From: Actinotalea caeni | GTDB taxonomy: Bacteria > Actinomycetota > Actinomycetes > Actinomycetales > Beutenbergiaceae | Assembly (NCBI RefSeq): GCF_009733795.1 | Contig: NZ_WNXX01000004.1 | Location: 186,001-250,000 of the forward strand | Reading direction: 5' to 3' | Length of the DNA: 64,000 nucleotides | Part shown: in pieces, positions 26,419 to 33,908 of the stretch | Numbering within the stretch: position 1 is the first letter of the stretch | Layout: the number at the start of each line of letters is the position of its first letter | Program-made: the position numbers and the translations under genes | Notes under the pieces: model-generated | Told to the model about the DNA's origin: nothing | The model's input: only the letters and a program-made list of their open reading frames with translations | Databases searched by the model: none

Positions 26419-27765
26419 GTGAGTGTGGCAGAGCTGGCTCCGCAGGGGTTCGAGCGGACCCCGCCGCAGGACGTCGCGGCCGAGCAGAGCGTCCTCGGCG
26501 GCATGATGTTGAGCAAGGACGCGATCGCCGACGTCGTCGAGGTGCTGCGCGGCACCGACTTCTACCGGCCCGCCCACGAGGCGATCTACGACGCGATCAT
26601 CGACCTGTACGGGCGCGGCGAGCCGGCCGACGCCGTCACGGTCGCCGCCGAGCTGACCAAGCGCGGCGAGATCGGCCGCATCGGGGGCGCGCCCTACCTG
26701 CACACGCTGATCAGCTCGGTGCCGACCGCCGCGAACGCGGGCTTCTACGCCCGGATCGTGCGGGAGCGTGCGGTGCTGCGCAAGCTGGTCGATGCCGGCA
26801 CCCGGATCGCGCAGCTGGGCTACGCGACCGACGGCGGCGACGTCGACGACCTGGTGAACACCGCGCAGGCCGAGGTGTACGCGGTCACCGAGCGGCGCAC
26901 CAGCGAGGACTACCTGCCGCTCAAGGACATCCTCAACGGCACCATGGAGGAGATCGACGCCGCCTCCCACCGTGGTGAGGGGATGGTCGGGGTGCCGACG
27001 GGGTTCAAGGACCTCGATGCGCTGACCAACGGCCTGCACCCGGGGCAGATGATCGTCGTCGCGGCACGTCCGGCGGTCGGCAAGTCGACGCTCGGCCTGG
27101 ACATCGCGCGCGCGGCCTCGATCAAGCACGGCCTGACGTCGGTCATCTTCTCGCTGGAGATGAGCCGCAACGAGATCGCGATGCGCATGCTGAGCGCGGA
27201 GTCGCAGGTGCCGCTGACGCACCTGCGCAAGGGCTCGATGCGCGACGACGACTGGACCCGGCTGGCGCGCACGATGGGCAAGCTGAGCGACGCGCCGCTG
27301 TTCATCGACGACAGCCCGAACATGTCGCTGATGGAGATCCGCGCGAAGTGCCGCCGGCTCAAGCAGCGCCACGACCTGCGCCTCGTCGTCGTCGACTACC
27401 TGCAGCTGATGAGCTCGGGCAAGCGGGTGGAGTCGCGCCAGCAGGAGGTCGCGGAGTTCTCGCGTGCGCTGAAGCTGCTCGCCAAGGAGCTCGAGCTGCC
27501 GGTGATCGCGATCTCGCAGCTGAACCGTGGCTCGGAGCAGCGCACCGACAAGAAGCCGCAGATGAGCGACCTGCGCGAGTCCGGCTCGATCGAGCAGGAC
27601 GCCGACGTCGTCATCCTGCTGCACCGCGAGGACATGTACGAGAAGGAGTCCCCGCGCGCGGGCGAGGCCGACATCATCGTCGCCAAGCACCGCAACGGCC
27701 CCACCGACACCATCGTCGTCGCGTTCCAGGGCCACTACGCGCGGTTCTTCGACATGGCGCAGTAG
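26419..27765 (+). CDS. dnaB: Replicative DNA helicase DnaB (no intein)
   Basis: 448 aa from GTG 26419, with AGGGGG eight bases upstream. The N-terminal domain (PPQDVAAEQSVLGGMMLS; FYRPAHEAIYDAI) that binds primase is followed by the RecA-like domain: AARPAVGKST (Walker A, ~residue 217-226), VVVDYLQLM (Walker B), SQLNRGSEQR and SGSIEQDADVV. It unwinds DNA ahead of the fork as a hexamer. Actinobacterial dnaB often contains inteins at the Walker A or H4 sites; both sites are uninterrupted here. DnaA-like boxes lie upstream. Confidence 0.97.
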   Translation: MSVAELAPQGFERTPPQDVAAEQSVLGGMMLSKDAIADVVEVLRGTDFYRPAHEAIYDAIIDLYGRGEPADAVTVAAELTKRGEIGRIGGAPYLHTLISSVPTAANAGFYARIVRERAVLRKLVDAGTRIAQLGYATDGGDVDDLVNTAQAEVYAVTERRTSEDYLPLKDILNGTMEEIDAASHRGEGMVGVPTGFKDLDALTNGLHPGQMIVVAARPAVGKSTLGLDIARAASIKHGLTSVIFSLEMSRNEIAMRMLSAESQVPLTHLRKGSMRDDDWTRLARTMGKLSDAPLFIDDSPNMSLMEIRAKCRRLKQRHDLRLVVVDYLQLMSSGKRVESRQQEVAEFSRALKLLAKELELPVIAISQLNRGSEQRTDKKPQMSDLRESGSIEQDADVVILLHREDMYEKESPRAGEADIIVAKHRNGPTDTIVVAFQGHYARFFDMAQ

Positions 27766-27773
27766 GCAGCTCG

Positions 27774-27853
27774 CGCCGCCGCCCGCGAGTACGAGCCCGC
27801 GCGGCGAGGACGAGCCGTGCGCCACTCGTTCTCGACGGCACGGCTCGTGCTCG
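27774..27853. repeat. 80-bp dispersed repeat, copy 1
   Basis: Differs from 41929-42008 at only six of 80 positions (~92% identity). It carries an inverted repeat ACGAGCCGTGC (27810-27820) / GCACGGCTCGT (27838-27848) and an outer near-match CGAGTACGAGC / GCTCGTGCTCG. It occupies the gap between the convergent dnaB and gntR genes, starting nine bases after the dnaB stop. Possible REP-like element or two-way terminator. Confidence 0.85.
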
Positions 27854-27917
27854 ACGGGTGCCGCCCCGCCTCCTCGCGCGCTCATCCGCGCGGCCCGGTG
27901 GTGCCGTCGAGCGGTGG

Positions 27918-28622
27918 CTACCCCGACGCCTCGCCGTGGCCCTGCTGGGTGAGCCACTCCTCGAGCTGGAGCACATGGATGCCCGCCCGCAGTCGCGCGC
28001 GCTCGGGATCACGGTCCTGGAGCGCCTCGAGGATCTGCTCGTGCTCGACCAGCGCGTTGCTGGCGGTGGTCTCGAGCGCACTGAGCCGCAGGGCCCGCGC
28101 GGAGACGGTCTGCCCGCCCAGCATGTCCGCGAGAGCCGCGAGGGCCGGGTTGCCGCACGCGCTGGCGATACGGCTGTGGAACTTGCGGTCCAGCTCGATC
28201 AGCTTGTCTGTGTCGATCGGCTGATGCCGCGCCACCACGCACAGACGCTCATGGATCTCCCGCAGCTCCGCCAGCTCGTCGTCGGTGATCCGGACGCTCG
28301 CCCGGGCGGCAGCCTCGGCATCGAGGATGCGCCGCACCCCGACGAAGTGCACCGCCGTCTGAGGGTCGTGGAAGTTCACGATGAAGCTCACCGCGTCGAG
28401 CACCAGCCCGGGAGCCAGGCTGGTCACGAAGGTGCCGGCGCCCTGCCTCGTCTCCAGCACCCGCAAGGCCGTCAGAGCTCGCACCGCCTCGCGCAACGAG
28501 TTGCGCGACAGACCGAGGCGGTCCGCCAGCGACTTCTCGACGGGCAGCCGATCTCCAGGGCGTAGCTCCCCCGAGACGATCATCCCTTTGATCTTCTCGA
28601 TCGCCTCGTCGGTCAGCGACAT
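27918..28622 (-). CDS. GntR-family (FadR/FCD subfamily) regulator of the sugar operon
   Basis: 234 aa from ATG 28622 (GAGGGGTTT upstream). The N-terminal winged helix has IKGMIVSGELRPGDRLPVEKSLADRLGLSRNSL in the expected place (residues ~10-45) with the LREAVRAL recognition follow-up; the C-terminal FCD domain shows the metal-binding D-x-x-x-H pattern in LDRKFHSRIA and later VEHEQILEAL. FCD regulators bind sugar acids or other carboxylates. It is divergent from the 11-gene catabolic locus; two CCGA-N5/6-TCGG palindromes in the gap are its likely operators. An aldonate or 2-keto-3-deoxy-aldonate intermediate is a reasonable inducer (inference). Confidence 0.9.
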   Translation of the reverse strand: MSLTDEAIEKIKGMIVSGELRPGDRLPVEKSLADRLGLSRNSLREAVRALTALRVLETRQGAGTFVTSLAPGLVLDAVSFIVNFHDPQTAVHFVGVRRILDAEAAARASVRITDDELAELREIHERLCVVARHQPIDTDKLIELDRKFHSRIASACGNPALAALADMLGGQTVSARALRLSALETTASNALVEHEQILEALQDRDPERARLRAGIHVLQLEEWLTQQGHGEASG

Positions 28623-28653
28623 GGCAAACCCCTCATCCGGACACGATGAGCAC

Positions 28654-28789
28654 AGCATAGGTGACCCGATGACTTTCGGTGAGGGCTTCGGCACGCTGCA
28701 TTCGACAACCGCTATATCTCGCCGTTATTGGAGGATTGACAGCGCGCGCCGTGACCACCTACGCTCCACCGCCATACCGAAGTCATCGG
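28654..28789. promoter_or_regulatory. Divergent promoters and two GntR operators
   Basis: Forward: TTGACA (28736-28741), 18-base spacer, TACGCT (28760-28765), the best promoter in the window. Operator CCGAAGTCATCGG (28777-28789) sits just after its start site. Reverse: -10 TATGCT (28659-28654) for gntR, with CCGATGACTTTCGG (28666-28679) between its -10 and -35. The two sites share ACCCGATGACTT in opposite orientation, as expected for one regulator repressing both directions. Confidence 0.7.
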
Positions 28790-28834
28790 GTGATTCGCTC
28801 ACCTGAGGGTTCTCTCGTTCCACATCAGGAGTCA

Positions 28835-30991
28835 ATGGTGACCGTCGAAGCCAAGCCCTACGCCCCCACGCGCTACCAGCAGCACGCCCGCAGACTCCTG
28901 CGCGACATGCACATCCCCGACTGGGATCCCGGGTTCCTCGCCGACTACGACCCGGACCGTCTCGCGCAGCAGTGCGCCGACGCGGGACTCGACGCCGTCA
29001 TGCTCTACGCCAAGTCGCACGTAGGCCTGTGCACCTACCCGACCGTCGTCGGCAAGCAGCACGGCAACCTCGGTGGGCGGGACGTGTTCAAGGAGCTCAA
29101 CGACGCCTGCCGGGCTCGGGGCCTGTCCACGATGGCCTACCAGAGCATCACCTTCGACAACTGGGCCGCCACCGCGCATCCGGAGTGGTCGCAGATCGAC
29201 GTCAGCACCGGGCGCCCCCTGCACGACCGCACCCGCTACGGCGTCTGCTGCCCCAACAACGCCGACTACCGCGCCTACGAGCTCGCCATCACCGAGGAGA
29301 TCCTCACCGGCTACGAGGTCGACGGTCTCTGGCTCGACATGATCTTCTTCCTGGCGATCTGCGCCTGTGACGCCTGCCGTGACCGGCTGCGTCGCGAGGA
29401 CGGCATCGAGGTCCCCGACGTCGTCGACTGGACCGACCCCGCCTGGGCCACCTTCCAGGCGGCACGCCGTCGGTGGCTCAACGAGTGGACCCGCATCCTC
29501 ATCGATCGGGCTCTGGAGCTGCGCCCCGGTATCGCCGTCACCCACAACCTCGCCAACGCGCTCTCCGGGTGGCGTTGCGGACAGACCCTGGCCAGCGGAA
29601 AGCTCGACACCTACACGTCCCTCGATCTGTACGGCGACCGATTCGAGCACCTCGTCGTCAACAAGCTCGCTCAGCACCTCAGCCGCACCCAGCCCGCCGA
29701 GCTCATGGTCAGCGTCGGGATCGACCTGATCGATCACGTCACGCTCAAGTCGACGGCGGAGCTCACCTCCGAGGGCCTGGCGGCCACCGCCACGGGGTCG
29801 GCGTTCATCGTCATCGACGGCATCGACCCCGACGGCCGCGAGCGGCCCGGCAACTTCCAGGTGATCCGCGACGCCTTCGCCGCCATGGCGCCGTACGCCG
29901 ATCTCGGCACCGGCCAGCCGCTGGAGGACATCGCGATCTACCTCTCGGACAACTCCTTCATGGACTTCGCGGACAACGGCACGCCGGCAGGGCCCCCGCC
30001 GCGGTTGGGCGGCACGCCCTTCCCGCACGTGCAGGCTGCCCGCGGCGTCGCCCGTGCGCTCGCCGAGGCGCACATCCCCTTCGGGGTGCTGAGCGAGTCC
30101 GACCTCGATCTCCTGCCGAGGTTCCGAGCGGTCGCGCTCCCGGACGTCTCCCGTCTCACAGCTCAGGAGGTCGAGGCCTTCCGCGCCTATGTCGCCGCCG
30201 GCGGACGCCTCTATGCCAGCGGCTACACCTCACTGGTGGAGGCGAATGGGACCCGCCACGAGGACTTCATGCTGGCCGACGTCTTCGGCGTCTCGTTCGC
30301 CGGCGAGGAGGACCGCCGCGTCGCTTTCATGACACCGCAGAGCGACGAGATCCGGGGGGCGATCCACCCGCAGGAGGAGATCAGCGAGCCCTACAACGCG
30401 CAGTGGGGGGTTCCCTACGAGCCGAAGCCGCTGCGCTCCTCGCCTCGCGCGAACGCGACGACGGCCACCACCCTCGCCACACTCACGCTGCCCTACGGCG
30501 GCCCGGCCTGGGGGTCGGTCGAGGACACCTCGTGGGCATCGATCCACTCCGCGCCGCCGTGGGAGCGAACCGGGCACAGCACTCTGACGCGCAACGAGTT
30601 CGGCAGTGGCGTGGCGGTCTACAGCACGTTCGTGCTCGAACGCTCCACCGTCACGGCCAATCGGGCGCTGCTGACCGCGATCCTGCGCGATCTCGTCGGC
30701 CCGACGCCGACGTTCGCCGCGGAAGCCCGCAGCAACGTATGGCTCAACGCCTATGACCAGGCCGATGCCGACCGGATCCTGCTGACGATCCAGAACTATG
30801 GCGTCGAGCAGCCCGCACCGCCGGAGCCGGTGCGCGTCATCCTCCGGTCGCCCTCGGACCGAGCCCTCGGCACGGCCACCGCCGGCCCGGGTCTGCGGAT
30901 CGTCTCCGCCGAGACCGACGACGACGGTGCGGCCGTGCTCCAGATCGAGCTCGTCGACGAGCTCGGTGTGGCGTACGTCGAGTACGTCTGA
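28835..30991 (+). CDS. GHL6-like (alpha-L-fucosidase-related) glycoside hydrolase with trimerisation-like domain
   Basis: About 718 aa. ATG 28835 is only three bases from AGGAG, so the GTG at 28838 may be used. The TIM barrel (residues ~15-370) has AGLDAVMLYAKSHVGLCTYP, CCPNNADYRAYELAITEEIL and DGLWLDMIFF, whose Asp aligns with the GH29-type nucleophile position; SLDLYGDRFEHLVV and ELMVSVGIDLIDH follow. Residues ~380-620 resemble a beta-galactosidase trimerisation/amidotransferase-like fold, and a beta domain ends the protein. There is no signal peptide, so it cleaves an imported glycoside. First gene of the operon, 4 kb upstream of the importer genes. Specificity is unknown; family placement is from pattern memory. 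Confidence 0.7.
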   Translation: MVTVEAKPYAPTRYQQHARRLLRDMHIPDWDPGFLADYDPDRLAQQCADAGLDAVMLYAKSHVGLCTYPTVVGKQHGNLGGRDVFKELNDACRARGLSTMAYQSITFDNWAATAHPEWSQIDVSTGRPLHDRTRYGVCCPNNADYRAYELAITEEILTGYEVDGLWLDMIFFLAICACDACRDRLRREDGIEVPDVVDWTDPAWATFQAARRRWLNEWTRILIDRALELRPGIAVTHNLANALSGWRCGQTLASGKLDTYTSLDLYGDRFEHLVVNKLAQHLSRTQPAELMVSVGIDLIDHVTLKSTAELTSEGLAATATGSAFIVIDGIDPDGRERPGNFQVIRDAFAAMAPYADLGTGQPLEDIAIYLSDNSFMDFADNGTPAGPPPRLGGTPFPHVQAARGVARALAEAHIPFGVLSESDLDLLPRFRAVALPDVSRLTAQEVEAFRAYVAAGGRLYASGYTSLVEANGTRHEDFMLADVFGVSFAGEEDRRVAFMTPQSDEIRGAIHPQEEISEPYNAQWGVPYEPKPLRSSPRANATTATTLATLTLPYGGPAWGSVEDTSWASIHSAPPWERTGHSTLTRNEFGSGVAVYSTFVLERSTVTANRALLTAILRDLVGPTPTFAAEARSNVWLNAYDQADADRILLTIQNYGVEQPAPPEPVRVILRSPSDRALGTATAGPGLRIVSAETDDDGAAVLQIELVDELGVAYVEYV

Positions 30992-31001
30992 GGCGAGGCC
31001 C

Positions 31002-32081
31002 ATGCGCGCAGCAGTCTTCACGGGCATCGGCCAGCCGCTCGAGGTGCTCGACCTCGAGCCGCTGGCACCCGGGCCCTCCGACGTCGTCGTCGCGGTCGGC
31101 GCTTCAGGCGTCTGCCACAGCGACCTGTCGGTGCACACCGGCGGTCGGCCGCTGCCGCCCCCGGCGGTGCTCGGCCACGAGGCTGCCGGCACCGTGGTGG
31201 CAGTCGGCGCCGATGTGCGCCTGGTGCAGCCCGGCGACCGCGTGGTCACCACCTTCATCCCCGCCTGCGGGGCGTGCTTCTGGTGCATCCGTGGCGAGTC
31301 CCACCTGTGCGCAGTCGCCTTCGACGTGGCCGGTACGCCACGCGCGACCCTGCCGGACGGCCGGCAGGCGATCAGCTACCTCGGACTGGGCACCTTCGCC
31401 GAGCAGACCACGGTGCACGAGGCCTCGGTGGTCAAGGTCAGCACCGACCTGCCGGACGAGCAGCTCGCCCTGCTGGGCTGCGGCGTCACGACCGGCATCG
31501 GCGCCGTGCTCCGCACCGCTGAGGTCCGCCCCGGTGACGCCGTCGCGGTGCTCGGCTGCGGGGGCGTCGGGCAGGCGATTGTCCAGGCTGCCGCGCTCGC
31601 CGGCGCCGGCCGGATCATCGCGATCGACCCGATCGAGTGGAAGCGGGCGGCGGCGCTGACCGCGGGCGCGACCGATCAGCTCGACCCGACCGCTGAGGGC
31701 ACCCGCGAGGCGGTTCTCGCGCTCACCGAGGGGCGCGGTGTCGACCATGCCTTCGAGGTCACCGGCCTGGCCTCGGTCGTGAGCGACGCCCTTGCGCTGA
31801 CACGACGAGGGGGCGGCGTGGTCGTGGTCGGCATGCCGCGGCACGACGCGCAGATCGCCTTCCCCGCCATGCCGTTCTTCGCCGAGGGCAAGCGGGTGCT
31901 GGTCGCCAAGTACGGCGGTGCCCAGGTGCGCCGTGACATCCCCACAGCCGTCGCACTGGCCGAGGCTGGACGCCTCGATCTGGCGTCCCTGGTCTCAGCA
32001 CGGCTACCCATCGACAGCGTCAACACGGCCCTCGGGGCCATCGCAGATGGAGAGGTGATCCGCAGTGTCCTCGTCCCGTGA
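31002..32081 (+). CDS. Zinc-dependent alcohol/sugar dehydrogenase (MDR family)
   Basis: 359 aa. GVCHSDLSVH and GHEAAGTVV hold catalytic-zinc ligands (Cys ~37, His-Glu ~60), CGACFWCIRGESHLC the four structural-zinc cysteines, and GCGGVGQAIVQAA the NAD(P) Rossmann loop followed by AIDPIEWKR, whose Asp favours NAD. Ten bases after the glycosidase. In archaeal D-arabinose metabolism a zinc dehydrogenase oxidises the sugar at C1, so it may share or duplicate the first oxidation step with the adjacent aldo-keto reductase; alternatively it oxidises a later hydroxyl. The frame overlaps the next gene by 17 bases. Confidence 0.85.
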   Translation: MRAAVFTGIGQPLEVLDLEPLAPGPSDVVVAVGASGVCHSDLSVHTGGRPLPPPAVLGHEAAGTVVAVGADVRLVQPGDRVVTTFIPACGACFWCIRGESHLCAVAFDVAGTPRATLPDGRQAISYLGLGTFAEQTTVHEASVVKVSTDLPDEQLALLGCGVTTGIGAVLRTAEVRPGDAVAVLGCGGVGQAIVQAAALAGAGRIIAIDPIEWKRAAALTAGATDQLDPTAEGTREAVLALTEGRGVDHAFEVTGLASVVSDALALTRRGGGVVVVGMPRHDAQIAFPAMPFFAEGKRVLVAKYGGAQVRRDIPTAVALAEAGRLDLASLVSARLPIDSVNTALGAIADGEVIRSVLVP

Positions 32082-33069
32082 CCGCTCACGTTTCGGGCTC
32101 GGCACGACCTCGATCGGTGGCATGTTCGCCCCGATGTCGGCCGCCGACGCCCAGGCCTTGATGCGCGCGGCCTACGAACGCGGCATCCGCTGGTTCGACA
32201 CCGCGCCCATGTACGGAGCGTCCACCGCCGAACGGCGGCTGGGCCACTTCCTCGACGACCTGGGCAGCACGGAAGGGCTCACGGTCAGCACCAAGGCCGG
32301 CCGTCAGCTCGTGCCGAAGCGGCGGGCCGGTGCGTCGGCTCCATTCAACGACTTCGGGTGGCACAACGCCGGGCCGTTCGTCGAGGTGTTCGACTACAGC
32401 TACGACGGGATCATGCGCAGCGCCGAGGACAGTCTCGCCCGACTCGGCGTCGAGGCGTTCGACGTGCTGTTCCTCCACGACATCGGGCGCTGGACCCATG
32501 GCGCGGAGAACGACCGTCACGTGGCCGCGCTGCGCGCCGGTGGCTATCGCGCGCTCGCCGAGCTCAAGGCGACGGGTGTCACGCGCGAGCTCGGTGTCGG
32601 CGTGAACGAGACGGACGCTCTGCTCTGCACGATGGCCGAGCTCGATCTCGACCGTGCTCTGCTCGCCAACCAGTTCACGCTGCTGACCCGGCCCGACGAC
32701 CCGGCCGTCTTCGAGACCTGTGCGCGGTCCGGCGTCAAGCTCGTGGCGGGTGGCGTCTACAACTCGGGCGTCCTCGCCGGCGGAAGCCACTTCAGCTACG
32801 AGGGCGTCCCCGACGAGATCGCGCGCACCGTCGCTGCGCTGTCCGAGACCTGTGAGCGCCACGATGTGCCGCTCATGGCCGCGGCGCTGCAGTTCGTGCT
32901 GCGCAGCGGGTACTTCGAGCGCGTGCTCCTCGGTGTGCGCAGCATCGCCGAGCTCGACGCGTCGTTCTCGGCGGCCGAGGTCGACATCCCGGATGCGCTG
33001 TGGGACGACCTCGTCGAGTCGGGTCTGCTCGAACCTCAGTGGATCGCCGGCACGGAGGTCACGGCATGA
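32065..33069 (+). CDS. Aldo/keto reductase, D-threo-aldose/L-fucose 1-dehydrogenase type
   Basis: 334 aa from GTG 32065. The catalytic tetrad positions appear as WFDTAPMYG (Asp, Tyr), STKAGRQL (Lys) and VLFLHDIGRW (His). The overall pattern, including YERGIRWFDTAP and FDYSYDGIMRSAEDSLARLG, is that of the D-threo-aldose 1-dehydrogenases, which oxidise L-fucose, D-arabinose and L-galactose at C1 to the lactone. It overlaps the zinc dehydrogenase by 17 bases and the lactonase by four. This gene, the lactonase and the mutarotase set the stereochemical identity of the pathway. Confidence 0.82.
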   Translation: MSSSRDRSRFGLGTTSIGGMFAPMSAADAQALMRAAYERGIRWFDTAPMYGASTAERRLGHFLDDLGSTEGLTVSTKAGRQLVPKRRAGASAPFNDFGWHNAGPFVEVFDYSYDGIMRSAEDSLARLGVEAFDVLFLHDIGRWTHGAENDRHVAALRAGGYRALAELKATGVTRELGVGVNETDALLCTMAELDLDRALLANQFTLLTRPDDPAVFETCARSGVKLVAGGVYNSGVLAGGSHFSYEGVPDEIARTVAALSETCERHDVPLMAAALQFVLRSGYFERVLLGVRSIAELDASFSAAEVDIPDALWDDLVESGLLEPQWIAGTEVTA

Positions 33070-33908
33070 TCGACGCCCACGTCCACGTCTGGGACCTCGC
33101 CCGCCGCGACTACGACTGGCTCGCCGGCGAGGACCGCGCGCTGCACCGGGACTTCACGTTCGCCGACTGGGCGGCTGCCGCGACGCCGCTCGGAATCGAC
33201 CGTGCGGTGCTGGTGCAGGCAGCGCCGACCGCCGCCGAGACCGAGTACCTGCTCAGCGTGGCCCACGCGAACACCGAGCAGGTGCTCGGCGTCGTCGGAT
33301 GGGTCGAGCTCACCGACTCGGACGCGCGCACCCAGCTCGAGCGGTTCGCTGCGGACCCGCTCGGCGTCGGCGTGCGGCCCTGGCTCCAGGCCATCGAGGA
33401 TCCGGACTGGATCCTGCGGTCCGACGTCGGCGAGGGGCTGGACGCGATCGAGGATCTCGGCCTGCTCTACGAGGCGCTCGCCCTCCCGGCGCACCTCGAA
33501 CCGCTGATCCGCGTGGTGGAGGCGCGTCCAGGTCTGCGGGTGGTTCTCGACCACATGGCCAAGCCGGACATCGCGCACGGCGGCCTCGAGGGTTGGTCCG
33601 CCGACCTCCGGCGGCTGGCCGAGGCAGGCGATGTCGTCTGCAAGCTCTCGGGTCTGGTCTCCGAGGCCGGAGAACGCACCAGCGCAGCGGATCTACGTCC
33701 CTACGTCGATGTCGCGCTGGATGCCTTCGGACCCGAGCGCGTGATGTGGGGCAGCGACTGGCCGGTCGTCTCCGCCGTCGTGACGTACGCGCAGTGGCAC
33801 GACCTCGCACGCACGCTCACACCTGCCGCCCACCACGAGCAGATCTTCGAGAGGACGGCCGAGCGGGTCTACGGTCGGGACCGGCACGCTCAGCGGGGGA
33901 ACGCATGA
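33066..33908 (+). CDS. Amidohydrolase_2 family lactonase (L-fuconolactonase-like)
   Basis: 280 aa, ATGA overlap at both ends. IDAHVHVWDLARRDYDWL is the start of COG3618 lactonases (HxH metal ligands at residues 4 and 6); VLDHMAKPDI has the next His and VMWGSDWPVV the conserved Asp. These enzymes open L-fucono-, L-rhamnono-, L-galactono- or D-arabinono-lactones to the aldonate. Following directly after the aldose dehydrogenase, it fits step two of an oxidative sugar pathway. Cytosolic. Confidence 0.85.
   Translation: MIDAHVHVWDLARRDYDWLAGEDRALHRDFTFADWAAAATPLGIDRAVLVQAAPTAAETEYLLSVAHANTEQVLGVVGWVELTDSDARTQLERFAADPLGVGVRPWLQAIEDPDWILRSDVGEGLDAIEDLGLLYEALALPAHLEPLIRVVEARPGLRVVLDHMAKPDIAHGGLEGWSADLRRLAEAGDVVCKLSGLVSEAGERTSAADLRPYVDVALDAFGPERVMWGSDWPVVSAVVTYAQWHDLARTLTPAAHHEQIFERTAERVYGRDRHAQRGNA

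Noticed and set aside
26419-27765. Intein in dnaB
   Set aside because: The frame is 448 residues, the normal length, and the Walker A and downstream motifs are continuous.
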